From contig OX419755.1 in the NCBI GenBank assembly GCA_948567375.1, forward strand, positions 57,919,945 to 57,983,944: a DNA stretch of 64,000 nucleotides. Direction: 5' to 3'. The position numbers and the translations under genes are program-made. This document shows positions 1 to 11,370 of this stretch, piece after piece. Below the pieces are notes generated by a model. That model was not told where the DNA came from and made no database searches. It saw only the letters and a program-made list of their open reading frames with translations. The DNA comes from Lunularia cruciata (Eukaryota; Streptophyta; Marchantiopsida; Lunulariales; Lunulariaceae). Position 1 is the first letter of the stretch, and each line of letters starts with the position of its first letter.

Positions 1-747
1 AGATCACAGAGCATGCTGCAGGCGTGTTTGCATGTGGGTACTTGACCAATAAAGCCCTCACATGATGCTTGGGAACGATCCATGCTGGCAGAGAGAAGGG
101 AGGTCACATGGACAGCAATGCAAGAAGGACTGCTCAAGAATTTCCAATCGGTGGATTCTGTGCAGATGGCTCGAACCCGACTATGGGGATTGAGACAGAA
201 GAATAGCGTACAAGAGTATGTGGAGGCATTTTTGGATCTACAAGTCGCAATTACCGACATGAGTCCAGCAGAGGCTCTCGACAATTTCAAACGAGGGTTG
301 AAAGAGCGGATTCGCCAAGAAGTCATGGTGCAAAACCCTCGCACGATATTTGAAGCCATTGCTTGTGCGTAGAGAATAGCCGGAGCATTAGGTGGAGGTG
401 AAGGAGTAGTTCCACCTCAACATTATCAAGCAGAAATGCCACACATGGGTGGACCAGTACCGATGGAATTGGGCAACCTTCGATTCCGGGATCGAGGAGC
501 ACGGCCGCTTCAAGGAGAGCGAGGACGGGTAGAAGAACGAAGAGATGGAGTCCCACGAGGAGAAGGGACTCGAGGAGAACAACGCCGTTGTTACAATTGT
601 GGCCGTATTAGGCACATATCTACCAATTGTCGCACTCATTTCCCTAGAGGCCCTCGGCCTTCATACAGGCGATCTTTGAACAACATGGAGAGGCACATTG
701 AAGAGGAGGAGGTGGAAACCACTTCAAAAAATGAAGATCGCCAGTAA
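1..747 (+). pseudogene. gag of the chromovirus, with in-frame stops
   Basis: This region encodes the capsid/nucleocapsid precursor that packages element RNA. The retrotransposon gag domain is readable from position 1, with its best open stretch from the ATG at 82. A TAG at 370-372 interrupts the frame, which then stays open to TAA at 745-747. A nucleocapsid zinc knuckle of spacing C-x2-C-x4-H-x4-C lies near 592-632 and all four ligands are kept. The related copy at 51 kb has CAG where this one has TAG, so the stop is a point mutation. An earlier in-frame TGA is at 43-45. Coding similarity to the 51-kb copy continues past 747 in another frame, so a frameshift lies near the A-run at about 727. 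Confidence 0.85.
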
Positions 748-842
748 ATGTAACTCGCGGCCTTATTGGCTCAATAAGGAAGCAGAGAAGCGAGGGAAGG
801 AAGAAGAATAATGCACAAAGATCCCGAAAGGCAACCTCACAA

Positions 843-3800
843 TTGATTGTTGTGAATGGAATCCTAGAAGGTAATCAAGTGAGAGTATTAATAGATCCGG
901 GAGCAATAGAGAATTTCTTGTCTCGCTCTGTTGCAATCAGATTGGGAATGGATCTAGAGAGAGATGGAAGTGAAGAAGTAGAGTTACCAAATGGGCAAAT
1001 AGAGAGGATTGAATCATTACCTAGACGGGTAACCCTCTCTGTAGGAGAATATCAAGAAGCAATTGAGTGGCGAGTGATACAATTAGCCCGTTATGATGCA
1101 ATTTTAGGCATGCCATGGATGGAGCAGTACAACCCAATGGTGGATTGGAGGAAGAAAGTAGTGAGAACCCACCAATGGTCAATCATTGGGGTTAAAGAAA
1201 AATCACACAGGCAGAAACTGCCTCTATATGTCGTAGGGACGACAACTGTCTGTAAGACCGATAGATGTTTTTTGGGTCTAATAAGAGAAGTCCAGAGTGC
1301 ACAAATCGCTGGACAAATTCCTGAGAAATTGAAGGATGTGGTGGATGAGTTTCAAGATGTCTTTCCCGATGATCTACCCTCAGGATTACCACCTAAAAGG
1401 CGAGTAGATCACAAAATAGAGACACTCCCGAGGAAGACACCTCCTTGTAAGGCCCCATATCGCCTATCACCTCATGAGTTGGAGGAGTGTAAGACTCAAA
1501 TTGAGGAGATGCTACAGAAAGGGTTCATCCAACCTAGCATATCACCATATGGGGCCCTTGTCTTGTTTGTGAAGAAGAAGGATGGTACAATGCGCATGTG
1601 CATTGACTATCGGGGTCTCAATCAGCAAACAGTGAAGAACAAATACCCCTTACCTCGCATGGATGACCTGTTTGATCAACTCCATGGAGCGAGATACTTC
1701 ACCAAACTGGACTTGCGGAGCGGTTACAATCAAATCCAAATTGCAGAGGAGGATGTGTACAAAACTGCCTTTCGAACCAGGTATGGCCACTTTGAGTATC
1801 TTGTGATGCCTTTTGGCCTCACCAATGCGCCTGCCACTTTCATGAGCCTAATGAATGACATATTTTGTCCATACTTGGATAAGTCTGTTATTGTCTTCTT
1901 GGATGATATCTTAGTATATAGTAGCACGATGACAGAACACAAACAACATCTACGAGAGGTCCTCCAGATTCTAAGACAAAATCAGTTGTACGCCAAAATC
2001 TCAAAGTGTGAGTTTGGCAAGTCTGAAGTAGACTACTTAGGGCATAGAGTAAGTGCAGAGGGCATTCAAGTATTGATAGATAAAATAGAGGTCATTCAAA
2101 AATGGAGTGCCCCAGAAGATCAGACTCAACTTAAGAGCTTCTTGGGGTTGACGGGATTCTATCGTAGATTTGTCAAGGACTTCTCCAAGGTTGCACAGCC
2201 TTTAACGGCACTACTTGGCAAGGGGAAGAAGTGGACATGGGGAACTGCACAAGAGTTGGCCTTTCAAGAATTTAAGGCCGCCTTGCTACATGCACCAATC
2301 TTGAAGTGGTATGACCCAAAATGTCCAATCAAGTTGGCTACGGATGCATCAGGCGTAGCAATAGGAGCAGTCCTACAACAAGAGTGGCATGACGGATGGC
2401 ATCCAATTGCATATTTCTCTCGAAAGTTGTTACCGGCAGAGCGCAACTACCACACCACAGAACGAGAAGAGCTGGCCATTGTTCTAGCAACCAAGCATTG
2501 GAAGCACTACCTGGGCGAGAAGGCATTTGTAGTAGAGACAGACCACAAACCTCTAGTCTACCTCAAGACGCAGAAGGATCTATCTCGTCGCCAAATTCGG
2601 TGGGCAGAGTGGCAACAACGCTTCAACATGACAATCACCTACGTGGAAGGTAAGAAGCAACTTGCAGATGTGTTCACCCGCATGCCAATGGCCAACAACT
2701 TGGCGGCAGAGGTTAAGATTAACCTTGAATTCTGGCAAGAGATTCTAGCTGCTACAAAAACTGACCCACAGATTGTAGAAGCGCAAGCATCCAAAGGTGT
2801 CACCAGCACCCAAGGACTCACCTTTCGAGAGGGCCAATTGTGGATCCCAAATGTCCCAGAATTACGCACCACCATTCTAGCGGAATGTCATGATTCGGCC
2901 ATTGCAGCTCATGTCGGAGTGGACAAGACCTTGGAGGCAGTCAAGCGCCATTACTATTGGCCCAAGATGAGCAACGACGTGATGGACTATGTGCGTAGCT
3001 GCCTACTTTTTCAACAGAACAAAGCTTCTAATCAAGCTCCTGCAGGGCTCCTTCAACCTCTTCCCACTCCTACCCAACATTGGGAACAAGTGAGTATGGA
3101 TCTCATCTGTGAATTACCCAAGACCACCTCAGGGTTTGACTCCATTGTGGTCTTTGTGGACCGGCTCAGCAAAATGATTCATGTACACCCTACCACCAAG
3201 GAGGTGACCGCTCTACAACTAGCTCAACTATACTTAGATGCAATCTTTGCTCACCATGGCTTGTCTAGAGTACTCATCACCGATAGAGGCACCCAATTCA
3301 CCAGTTTGTTTTGGCGAACACTCTTTGGTTTCTTCAAAACCAAGTTGGCCATGTCTACAGCTTACCACCCACAAATAGATGGCCAAACAGAGCGGGCTAA
3401 TCGCACAATTGAAGACATGTTACGCGGCTTCACCTTAGAAGAGCAAGAGAGGTGGGACACCCTACTACCGTTGGTGGAATTTGCTTACAACAATTCAGTG
3501 AATGCCTCCACCCAGGTCACTCCATTCTTCCTCATGTATGGTGAGCATTCCTTCACACCTTCTAGCTTGATGAAGATCCGTCCAGTGACTACCAAGGTTG
3601 ATGCAGTCAACACATTTGTTTCTAGAATCCAACAAGGTGTGGAGAGCGCCAAGCACAGGTTACAGATTGCGCAAAATCGACAAAAGCAGTATGCTGATGC
3701 ACACCGTAGGCACATGGAGTTCAATGTTGGGGATCAAGTGTGGCTATCGACAACCAACCTCACATTAGTTGGATCTCGTAAGCTCAGACCTCGTTTTATT

Positions 3801-4172
3801 GGGCCTTTCTCGATTCTTCGTTGCATCGGCGCTGTGGCCTATCACCTTGAGCTACCACCACACATGAAGATCCATCCAGTGTTCCATGTCTCCCTATTAC
3901 GCAGATATGCTCCCCGATCAGGCCAAGGTACTTCCACACAGGACATTCGACCTTGTCCGACAGTCATTGATGGCATAGAGGAATATGAAGTAGAGCGGAT
4001 TCTCCAAAAGCGCATGCGTGGTACTCGCCATCTGCGGGTGGAATATCTAGTACAATGGAAAGATTACCCTCTCTATGAAGCAACCTGGGAACCCGCTGCC
4101 AATTTGGCACATGCACCGGTGTTGGTGCAAGCATTTGAGCAACAATTGCACAACGAGGACGTTGTGTCTTAA
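843..4172 (+). CDS. pol: chromovirus pol: PR-RT-RNaseH-INT-chromodomain
   Basis: Polyprotein for reverse transcription and integration, open for 1,109 codons. Protease is at about residues 10-110, but its D-S/T-G motif reads DPG, which should disable it. RT is at about 210-430, with the YPLP region, the LDL(R)SGY motif and catalytic FLDD. RNase H is at about 500-620 (TDASG, TDHKPL). The integrase has an N-terminal HHCC finger whose last Cys is Phe (CLLF), while the core Asp (SMDL), Asp (TDRGTQF) and Glu (QTER) are kept. A chromodomain is at about 1030-1090 ([20 protein letters not shown]), thought to steer integration to heterochromatin. The first codon of this frame is TTG; upstream protein similarity is in another frame, so the true start is unclear. 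Activity in cis is doubtful because of the DPG and Cys changes. Confidence 0.93.
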   Translation: MIVVNGILEGNQVRVLIDPGAIENFLSRSVAIRLGMDLERDGSEEVELPNGQIERIESLPRRVTLSVGEYQEAIEWRVIQLARYDAILGMPWMEQYNPMVDWRKKVVRTHQWSIIGVKEKSHRQKLPLYVVGTTTVCKTDRCFLGLIREVQSAQIAGQIPEKLKDVVDEFQDVFPDDLPSGLPPKRRVDHKIETLPRKTPPCKAPYRLSPHELEECKTQIEEMLQKGFIQPSISPYGALVLFVKKKDGTMRMCIDYRGLNQQTVKNKYPLPRMDDLFDQLHGARYFTKLDLRSGYNQIQIAEEDVYKTAFRTRYGHFEYLVMPFGLTNAPATFMSLMNDIFCPYLDKSVIVFLDDILVYSSTMTEHKQHLREVLQILRQNQLYAKISKCEFGKSEVDYLGHRVSAEGIQVLIDKIEVIQKWSAPEDQTQLKSFLGLTGFYRRFVKDFSKVAQPLTALLGKGKKWTWGTAQELAFQEFKAALLHAPILKWYDPKCPIKLATDASGVAIGAVLQQEWHDGWHPIAYFSRKLLPAERNYHTTEREELAIVLATKHWKHYLGEKAFVVETDHKPLVYLKTQKDLSRRQIRWAEWQQRFNMTITYVEGKKQLADVFTRMPMANNLAAEVKINLEFWQEILAATKTDPQIVEAQASKGVTSTQGLTFREGQLWIPNVPELRTTILAECHDSAIAAHVGVDKTLEAVKRHYYWPKMSNDVMDYVRSCLLFQQNKASNQAPAGLLQPLPTPTQHWEQVSMDLICELPKTTSGFDSIVVFVDRLSKMIHVHPTTKEVTALQLAQLYLDAIFAHHGLSRVLITDRGTQFTSLFWRTLFGFFKTKLAMSTAYHPQIDGQTERANRTIEDMLRGFTLEEQERWDTLLPLVEFAYNNSVNASTQVTPFFLMYGEHSFTPSSLMKIRPVTTKVDAVNTFVSRIQQGVESAKHRLQIAQNRQKQYADAHRRHMEFNVGDQVWLSTTNLTLVGSRKLRPRFIGPFSILRCIGAVAYHLELPPHMKIHPVFHVSLLRRYAPRSGQGTSTQDIRPCPTVIDGIEEYEVERILQKRMRGTRHLRVEYLVQWKDYPLYEATWEPAANLAHAPVLVQAFEQQLHNEDVVS

Positions 4173-4185
4173 AAGGAGGGAGGTC
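4171..4185 (+). promoter_or_regulatory. polypurine tract of the chromovirus
   Basis: A purine run (AAAAGGAGGGAGG) directly follows the pol stop and ends one or two bases before the TGTAAT start of the LTR. This is the expected plus-strand primer. The minus-strand copy at 47.4 kb has the same tract next to its LTR, which supports the assignment. Confidence 0.85.
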
Positions 4186-4924
4186 TGTAATACCAAGGGT
4201 TAGCCATATAATCTAGATATGAAATTTGGTTTGGTAACATCTAGAATGATGTTATACATGATGGTCAAAATAGATCAGATAGAAGTATCACCAAAAGAGT
4301 ACTTCTACAAATAGGGCAGAAACCGAAATAGACTTGAGAACCTTAGAACCAATAGCTAGACATATGATTTAAAGGTGAGAATTGGTTTGGTAACATCTGG
4401 AAGGATGTTACACATGATGGACTAAACAGATCAGAAAGAGGTATCACCAAAAGGGGACTTCTACTAATAGAGTAGGAACCGAAATATGCCTGAAATCTTT
4501 GAAGGCAATTTCGGAGGCCTAAACGGATGAATTAGGCCTCAAAAATGTGCAGATTCTCCCCCCCAACAGAGGGAAGGTTGGCCTTCCTCCCCCCCAGTTT
4601 TTCTACTCGAGAGCTTTCCAATGGTACCTTACTCATGTGATTCTGAGATTCCTACAGGAAGATTCCCTAAAAGATTCCCTCCGGTCAAAGCTCGTTTGAC
4701 CAACCAGATAGGACCTAGACCAGACAGGTCACCCATCCAAGTCAGTAATCCAAGGGTGGAGCTTGCTGACATGTCACCTATCTGTGTCCCTAATCCTATG
4801 GTGGAGCTTCCTTGGAGGAGATCCTCTTTGTCTATATAATAAAGAGAAGGTGCTCCCTTGGGGCATCGAATGTTTGAGTGTGCAATCTGTGTTTTCTCTC
4901 TTCTCTTGTCCTCGGAGTATTACA
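4186..4924 (+). repeat. 3' LTR of the chromovirus (739 bp)
   Basis: The LTR begins TGTAAT and ends ATTACA, a perfect terminal inverted hexamer. A TATA box (TATATAA, 4833-4839) is followed by the R/U5 region. The related LTR at 43327-43922 is only 596 bp. The extra length here comes from a duplicated U3 segment (units starting near 4200 and 4356). Position 4925 starts copia integrase sequence, so the element boundary is sharp. Confidence 0.92.
4200..4490 (+). repeat. diverged tandem duplication inside the LTR U3
   Basis: Two units of about 150 bp repeat with a spacing of 156 bp. Both contain GGTTTGGTAACATCT (4228 and 4384), a GATGTTA segment, a 'TATCACCAAAAG' segment and 'GGAACCGAAATA' or a close variant. 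The other LTRs of this family at 43.3 and 47.4 kb have one unit only, so the duplication is specific to this copy. Confidence 0.85.
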
Positions 4925-5490
4925 CTCCATGAGAGTGCAAAAAGGAACTGCAATAGAAGGACATCTATTGATAAGGTAAAATGTATATGCAAAAGCTTTT
5001 GCACAATAGATTTTGGGCATATGTGTGTTGTTGAGCATAGCATAGCAGCCTATGCAATATGCTAATTCTATTATTTTTCAACTCTATTTTGTTGTCGATT
5101 GTAACTACAACTCCATTGACATTGAATGTCGTGATGCTGTAGAAACATTGTGAATTCCATGGATAAGTATTCACCTCCTCCATCTGACCTAAACTGAAGG
5201 GTATGGTGTCTAGATTGCTTCTCTTCAAGGGTGTTAAAGGTTTGGAAGACCAAAAACACTTTAGTTCCGCTTCAAGAAATAAACCCAAGTGAATCAAGAG
5301 AAATTATCAATGAAGGACACGTAGTACTAAGAAACATTCAAGTTGGATGTCAAAGTTATCCACACATCACTATGCACAAACTCAAGGATTTTGGTGGCAT
5401 ATTTACCTTGGTGATTGAAGGGTTGCCTAGCCCATTTATTGAACTAACAACCGGAGCAAATCTTTGTACTATCACTACATGTAAATTGTA
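4925..5490 (-). pseudogene. copia integrase, interrupted
   Basis: The minus strand shows the copia integrase core in pieces: an HSDV motif with the first catalytic Asp and a FIDNFS...TWVYFLK stretch (about 5400-5250), then RSDGGGEYLS with the second Asp (about 5190; normally RSDNGGEY). It continues through QQNRVEK (normally PQQNGVAE) and a YLINRCPS segment near 4960, with frameshifts between pieces. The frame ends where the foreign LTR starts at 4924. The insertion therefore landed in integrase coding sequence. Confidence 0.85.
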
Positions 5491-5889
5491 AAATACCTAT
5501 AACTATAGTAGTGTTTGGTAGATTTGTCAGTTTTTGGACATTCATGTGGCCAAGGCGCTTATGCAAAATCTGCATATCATTCATGTGGGATCCACTCTAT
5601 CCATACATTACTGCTTGAATATATGTGATATTTAGTTTGAACAACCTACCACATCTAGTCCTATAGCTATCATTGTATGCATAACTATACTCTAAATCAC
5701 ACAACCATTTGGTGTAAACAAACTTGATAGCCTAACTCTAACAATTTTCCTACTGAGATAAGATTTTGAGTGATGGTTGGTACAAAGAGAACATCACTTA
5801 ATGCGGAAATCTTGGATTTTTAGGCAATAATGGGCACTTTACTCTTATGAGTGATCTGATGTTGGGTATCATAATCTATAACAACAACA

Positions 5890-7000
5890 TCAGGATGTGG
5901 AATTGGTTCAAGATGACTAAATCTTGATGGGCTATCATGTGATTGTTTTCTCTAGAATCAATGTACCACTCCACAGTGGGCTGCACCATAGTCCCCATGA
6001 CATACGTCATTGTCAATAAGTTCTCTTCTTCAAGATCATCATAGTCATCAAAATCACAAGCTACCATATTTTGTTGAGCAACATAGCCTTGACCACCATG
6101 ATTATGGTGTTATTGTTGATGATGCTTTTGACAATCTCAAGCATAGTGGCCTTTTGCACCACAATGATTATAATGCCCAAGGGGAATGTAACCTCTACTC
6201 TGGTTTGAATCTTGTCTTTGTTGTGGTTGGGCCGGTCCATGAGTTTAGTAACAACTTGGATGTTGATGATGTGGATATCCACAACCACCTCCGCCATTAC
6301 CATTGTGTTGAACACTCACACATCCAAAAACATGAGCATGGCCTCAACCTCTTGCAGCACTTGCATGTAGAGCCTGATCTTGCTGCCACAAATTAGAGGA
6401 AGACCGTTGGTTTCTTGTCAATCACATCTCTTCACTCACCAATAGGTTGAGATCCGATCTTGAAGTGACAAAAATTTCTCACCCATAGCAATCAAGATTT
6501 GAAAAGATTGGTACTTAGGACCCAAGCCTTGTAAGGTGATCATGCTCAAATCATCTTCATTTGCTATGACTCCAATACTACCAAGTTGATCAACAATATC
6601 CTTATGGAAAACATGTACTTGTTCATAAATTGAGACTCCTTCTTGACAACATTGAGCTTCTATTTTAGCTGCAACTTGTGTACCCTAGTAGATGTCTCAA
6701 ATATCTTGCCAATTGCCTCCCATGCATCTTGTGGTGTTGCTACACCCTGAACATAACCACACATCAAGGCAAAAATAGAAATTGTAAGGTAATGCAAGAC
6801 TTAGTTGGCTTGCTTCTTCCATTTCCTTACCTTTGGACTCGTATCTTCTCCTTCTAGCTTCATCTCTTCCCCACAAGCAAGCTCCCATACTTCTTGTCCC
6901 ATAAGGAAATACTTCATGCATAGTTTCCATAAAACATAATTACCTTACCTTCTCACTTGTGATAGAACTTGCAATGAATTCAGCCATGGTGGATCTGTAC
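5890..7000 (-). pseudogene. copia gag and protease remnant
   Basis: The minus strand carries a degraded gag (about 6930-6120) and a protease motif WYIDS-x-x-NNHM near 5975-5945, where DSGA has become DSRE. The zinc knuckle at 6124-6174 has lost its first Cys (TAT for TGT), and a TGA replaces the codon five after its His. Both are single transitions. Several frames must be joined to follow the protein, so it is a relic. Confidence 0.8.
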
Positions 7001-7336
7001 TAAAGAAAGACAGTAAATCAACAACTCTACCCCTTGCTCTGATTGAGCATATCTTCTTATGCACAATAGTAACTTTGCAGTCAACTCTGCACCTCTTTGA
7101 ACACACATGTTTGTCAATCCTAAGAAACAAGAAGTCAAGAATCTGTCATAAGACATAAGAAAGATGCCAATTTGAAGTAAAACTGAAAAAAGTGACTTTT
7201 ATAACAATGATTGAGTGCTAAAGACGCCAAGATTTATGAGTTTGAATGCATAGAATCCGAGTGATCTCTTAAAATGTGAGATTTTCTAGCCCAATTTGCT
7301 TGGGCAGGTGGGGGGCACCAGCTCAAGGCGCCGCCA

Positions 7337-7353
7337 CCCCCCCCCCCCCCCCC
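7337..7353. repeat. poly-C run (17 C)
   Basis: A homopolymer of 17 cytosines within the leader/gag side of the copia remnant. Length may be affected by sequencing. Confidence 0.9.
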
Positions 7354-7720
7354 ACTAGTTTTATTTCCTACACAAGGAATCTGTGGAGTTGTAGTTTTAA
7401 ATATGTTTGTCTTCAAAGAATAGATCATCAAAAGATTTGATTGAGTTGAAATTTGGTAGGCAGCTAAATTTGAGCCTTTTGAACAAGATGGCTCTAAAGA
7501 ATCTTCGTGATATTATTTTGGTAAAAAGACATCATCTTGGCTCTTGAAAACACACTGGAAGTTTTGACAAGGCCTATTGTTACCATCTTTTGGCAAATGA
7601 AACTTTGGGTTTAATAGCACGTCTTGTTATTGCACTACAACAAGTATTTCTCTCTCCAAGCTGCACTTCTCTATCTCACCTTCCACCAACATACATGCAA
7701 GGCTCTTTGTGCTCTCTATC

Positions 7721-7732
7721 GCTCTAATACCA
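7721..7732 (-). other. primer-binding site of the copia element
   Basis: The minus strand reads TGGTATTAGAGC, one base from TGGTATCAGAGC, which is complementary to the 3' end of plant initiator tRNA-Met and the usual primer site of plant copia and many gypsy elements. The one difference is C to T. It marks the 5' LTR as lying to the right (higher coordinates) and the internal region to the left. Confidence 0.75.
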
Positions 7733-7757
7733 AGTCAAGAAACTCTTAGTGCACATA

Positions 7758-7792
7758 TGAGAGAGAGATAGAGATAGAGATAGAGAGAGAAA
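7758..7792. repeat. GA/GATA-type microsatellite
   Basis: A run of GAGAGAGATAGAGATAGAG type just outside the copia primer-binding site, inside the presumed LTR. Confidence 0.85.
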
Positions 7793-8379
7793 ATTATCTA
7801 GGAAGGCAATGCCCCTTAGTATACATATAAAAAATTGAGAACAATGTGCAACCCACAAAGGATTGTAGGCACCAAGGACAAGTGCACCATATAGGCAATA
7901 GCTTTCTAAATAACTCCATACAAAGTACACTAAGTGAGAACTCAATGCTCTAAACTAGTTTAGTTCACACTATAGAGAGCTTGGAATCTCAACACCCTCA
8001 ATATCTCCATATACCCACCCTAGTCAACGAACAAGGCCACGAGGCTAAATTATGTATGCATTTCCTTTGGTAAGAAACAAACATCACACATGGACTAAAT
8101 AAGGTGCTCCAACTCTATCTTAGTAGTACAAAACCAAATAATCACCTTGAAGAACTTAAAAAATTACTCTATAAACTCTCTAACCTTAAGCTAAGGAACA
8201 TATTGAAATGAACTTTGGGTTTTATAATGTCACCAACCACATCAATTGACCAAGGTACACCACTACTAGAAGAGAATACTATTATCCAAAATTAGGTCCA
8301 CTAAACACTCCATTTAACACCAAAATCTTCCTCTTGCTCACATGAGTATAAACTATGCAGGGAATGGATTGCCTGGATT

Positions 8380-9760
8380 TAATGATGTGCTCTCTCATCA
8401 CTGAAAGTCACCTCATGTCACTCCTCAATATCATATGCTTGTCTTCAAGCTAGTCAATCTCATCCTACATATATGCAAAAGTTGGAGGAGGAGCTAGGTC
8501 TTCCGAATGTTTGGGTCTCCATGCAATAACGTCTCCACTCTTTTTCATCACTCAAGGCTTCTCTCTAGGCATACCTTGCACGTCCAACTCTGTCTAGGTA
8601 GCTCTAGCATGAGAAGATGGTGTCTCAAGTTTATGTTTATGGCTCAATATGGAGATAATGTCTATCTTAGTCTGCATGCATACTACTACCTCCATACTCT
8701 TGGCCTCCTCATATCTCCACTTCATGTCCTCTAACATCTTTGTTGTAATACTTAACTCTCTCTAGTAAAATTGTTCAATAGAATCCACATCCTTTGCCTT
8801 AGCCTCTCTCTCGGCCACAAGCCTATCCAATTGGACTAAGCACTCTACCCAAGTCTTCTTGATAGCTAAAAAGTGCTCCTCATGCTCTCCAAGCCTGAAT
8901 TTTCTATCTAGTAAAGCTAGCTCTCTGTGTGCTATATCTACCTCTTTGGCCCTAATCTCTACCTCTTTGCCTATGGGCTCCTCATCTAAATTTTTAGAAA
9001 TGACATATGGGAGTCAATTTGTGTAAAGGCTCTCCATCAAGAGCCAATAGTAGAGGTTTGTGGGAGAGGATTGGATCCTATAAAGGCTCAATAGTAAGAG
9101 GAGGGATTGGGAGGAAGGGATCAACAAGGAAACGTTCCTATAAATCATGTTGAAGCTCTTGCAAAGCATGTACATGAGAACAAGTATCACTTGCATGACC
9201 TATGTGCACCATGCAATACTTCAACATGATCATACAAAAATCTGAGAGTACAGTTGAGAGTAAACCATCATACCATTTGAGAGTGTGGAAAGATGAGAGT
9301 AAACCATCATACAATTTGAGAGTGTGGAAAGAGTTTTCACTATAATATTACTAACTCAATATATATCCATACAATGAACAACTTACCATCACTCATTGTT
9401 GCACTCATCATGGTCCTCATGGTCATCATCACCCTCCTCTAACCTGGAAGAGTGAAGGACAAAGAACTCCTTGGCTTCTAGTTGGTATGAAACCTCATCG
9501 TCCCCCAAGAGACCACTCTCCAAAACCAAATGAGTTAGAAACTGCCCAGCAAAGCTCATATTGAAGCGTCCTCTATCTGGATGTCTAAGTTGCTTTTGAA
9601 AATACCATATCTTAGCCTCAATTTTGGGTCACATCAGTTCCGCCCCATCATAGCCCTCATCTACATCTGTCATCTTTGTTATCACATGGAGTATCAAATG
9701 CCTATGGACCACCTTTGATCTCCTTGTGGGGATAACATGTGAACTAAGAATTTGGAAGAA
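8380..9760 (-). pseudogene. decayed coding region of unknown family, minus strand
   Basis: Two long protein-like stretches can be read. One, at about 9720-9395, contains an acidic C-terminal tail (EEGDDDHEDHDE) and is interrupted by a single TGA. The other, at about 9010-8395, is Lys/Glu-rich with probable coiled coil and is interrupted by TAG or TGA five to six times. Every one of these stops can be obtained from CAG or CGA by one C-to-T change. I recognise no domain. Its setting suggests a transposon ORF rather than a host gene. No intact start or full frame remains. Confidence 0.5.
9254..9332. repeat. two-copy tandem repeat, about 40 bp
   Basis: The unit GAGAGTAAACCATCATAC...TTTGAGAGTGTGGAAAGA occurs twice head to tail with about one mismatch. 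Confidence 0.85.
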
Positions 9761-10059
9761 GGATCTCTATATAGGAAATATACACAACCTTGTTAGATAC
9801 CTTTTTGCAGTAAAATCTCTTATGGAAAGCCACTCAAAAATTAACCCAAAACATATCATGCCTAGAGCAAATGCATGCCTAATGTAACCAAGAAAAAGTG
9901 TGCAAGATCTATTGTGTACAAAGCCAATGTGTATCATCTTATCGTAGCTTTTGACAAAATTTGTACATGTAATCACCCAAAACACAACCAGAATGTGCAA
10001 AAAAAAAAACTAGGGTTTGCTTTGGAAAAAATTGAATTTGCAAAAAAAGAGATAGAGTG

Positions 10060-10465
10060 GCTCTTGACTAGATGAATAAGCTCCAAAGAAGAATTGGATC
10101 CGCTCACAAGAAAATGGGTTTGCTTGCTAGCAAGCAGATTTTCTAAGGAATTATAGGGATTTGCTTGCATTGGAATTAGGTTTGCTTGCTTGGGATTGGA
10201 TCTGCTTGTGACCTTGATGGATTTGCTTGAAGAGGACTTGGCTTTGCTTAGGAATTACATGGATTCACTCAATGGAAACTCACAAAGACATGGGTTTGCT
10301 CCAAAAAAAGTGGATTTTTTGGGTGGCAATTGGGTCCACAAGGAGCCTTGATGGGTTTTCTCAGGTGGCATTTGGCTCCTCATAGATTTGACATGGATTT
10401 GCTCAAGAGACCTAGGATTTTTGCATGTTTACAAGTGGGTTTGCTCAAAAGGAAGTGAGTTTGCA
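10060..10465. repeat. degenerate minisatellite, core GGRTTTGCTYR
   Basis: About a dozen copies of a GGRTTTGCTYR-like core (GGGTTTGCTTGC, GGATTTGCTTGA, GGATCTGCTTGT, GGGTTTGCTCA and so on) recur every 25-40 bases with variable spacers. No protein frame is kept open across it. Confidence 0.75.
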
Positions 10466-11035
10466 CTCTAGTTGGGGTTTAGGGTTTTCTACAAACTCAA
10501 TATTCAAAAACATGGACACACAAAAGATTTTAGCCACTTCATAGTTGATTTCAATAATTTTTTTAATTGATTTTAGTCATTCTAGAGTGAAAGTTGAAAT
10601 TTCAAATTACATGAGGACAAAATATGGTATTTGACGTACATGAAGAGAGTGATATGGTAACCCAAATGTGACCTTTAAGTTGAGCAAATCCAAATCACAC
10701 TCCCAAATTCCCTCTATGGCAGCTCAAGTCTAGGTATGGTCAAACCATGTCCATTTAATTCTTATAATATCATCCGCTAGTTCATAGAATTCAACTAACA
10801 AATTTCTTTCACTGATTTCTTCCAAGTTAGGAGAGTCCTAACATTTTTTATAATTTGGGATATTTTCCATTACCTTTCACAATTTTGTAATCAATTTTGT
10901 GCTTCTTTTATCTCTTATAATTACCCTCAATCCCATCTGCAATTTAGCTCTACAATTCTACCTACTCTTCCCTTATGCAATTCCTTTCTCTTCTCTTTTG
11001 CAATTCTAATTGCTCTTCTCTTTCTACTCTCTATG

Positions 11036-11370
11036 GTTCTAGCTCCATGGGCAATTCTTTTAGGCTCTATTTTGATTCTACTCTCTCTATAGTTCTAGTT
11101 CCTTAGGTAATTCTAATATGCTCTCTTCTTGATTCTTCTCTCTTTGCAGTTCTAGCTCTTTGGGCAATTTTTTGTAGTTCTAGCTCTTTAGGCAATTCTG
11201 CTATGCTCTTTTCTTGATTCTTCTCTCTTTGTAGTTACAACTCTTTGAGCAATCTTGTTGGGCTTTCTTCTTGATTCTACTATCCTTACTATTATAACTC
11301 CTTGGGCGATGCTATTGTGCTCTCTCTATGGTTCTAACTAGGCTTTCTTCTTGATTCTAGATTTTTGCTC
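11036..11370. repeat. degenerate tandem repeat, period about 57 bp
   Basis: Five to six pyrimidine-rich units each run AGTTCTAGCTCTTTGGGCAA, then ATTCT..., a CTCT block and CTTGATTCT. One unit is truncated (about 11152-11175). Spacing is near 57 bp. Confidence 0.75.

Larger units (their letters stand above)
1..4924 (+). mobile_element. Ty3/gypsy chromovirus, 3' part, cut by the window edge
   Basis: Gag, pol and the 3' LTR of an LTR retrotransposon are present; the 5' LTR and primer-binding site lie left of the window. Domain order is gag with a zinc knuckle, aspartic protease, reverse transcriptase, RNase H, integrase and a C-terminal chromodomain, which defines the chromovirus branch of Ty3/gypsy (Metaviridae-type plant retrotransposon). 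The 3' LTR is at 4186-4924. The right edge falls inside the integrase of a minus-strand copia element, so this copy is the younger, nested insertion. Gag is broken but pol is open over 1,109 codons, so the copy is fairly young. Confidence 0.93.
4925..7990 (-). mobile_element. Ty1/copia element remnant, split by the chromovirus
   Basis: Read on the minus strand from right to left: an LTR-like segment, a primer-binding site at 7721-7732, a gag remnant with a zinc knuckle, a protease motif and the integrase. The integrase stops abruptly at 4925, where the chromovirus LTR ends. RT and RNase H would lie left of the window. Order gag-PR-INT before RT is the copia order. Many stops and frameshifts make it non-functional. 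The outer LTR boundary on the right (about 7990) is a guess. Confidence 0.85.
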
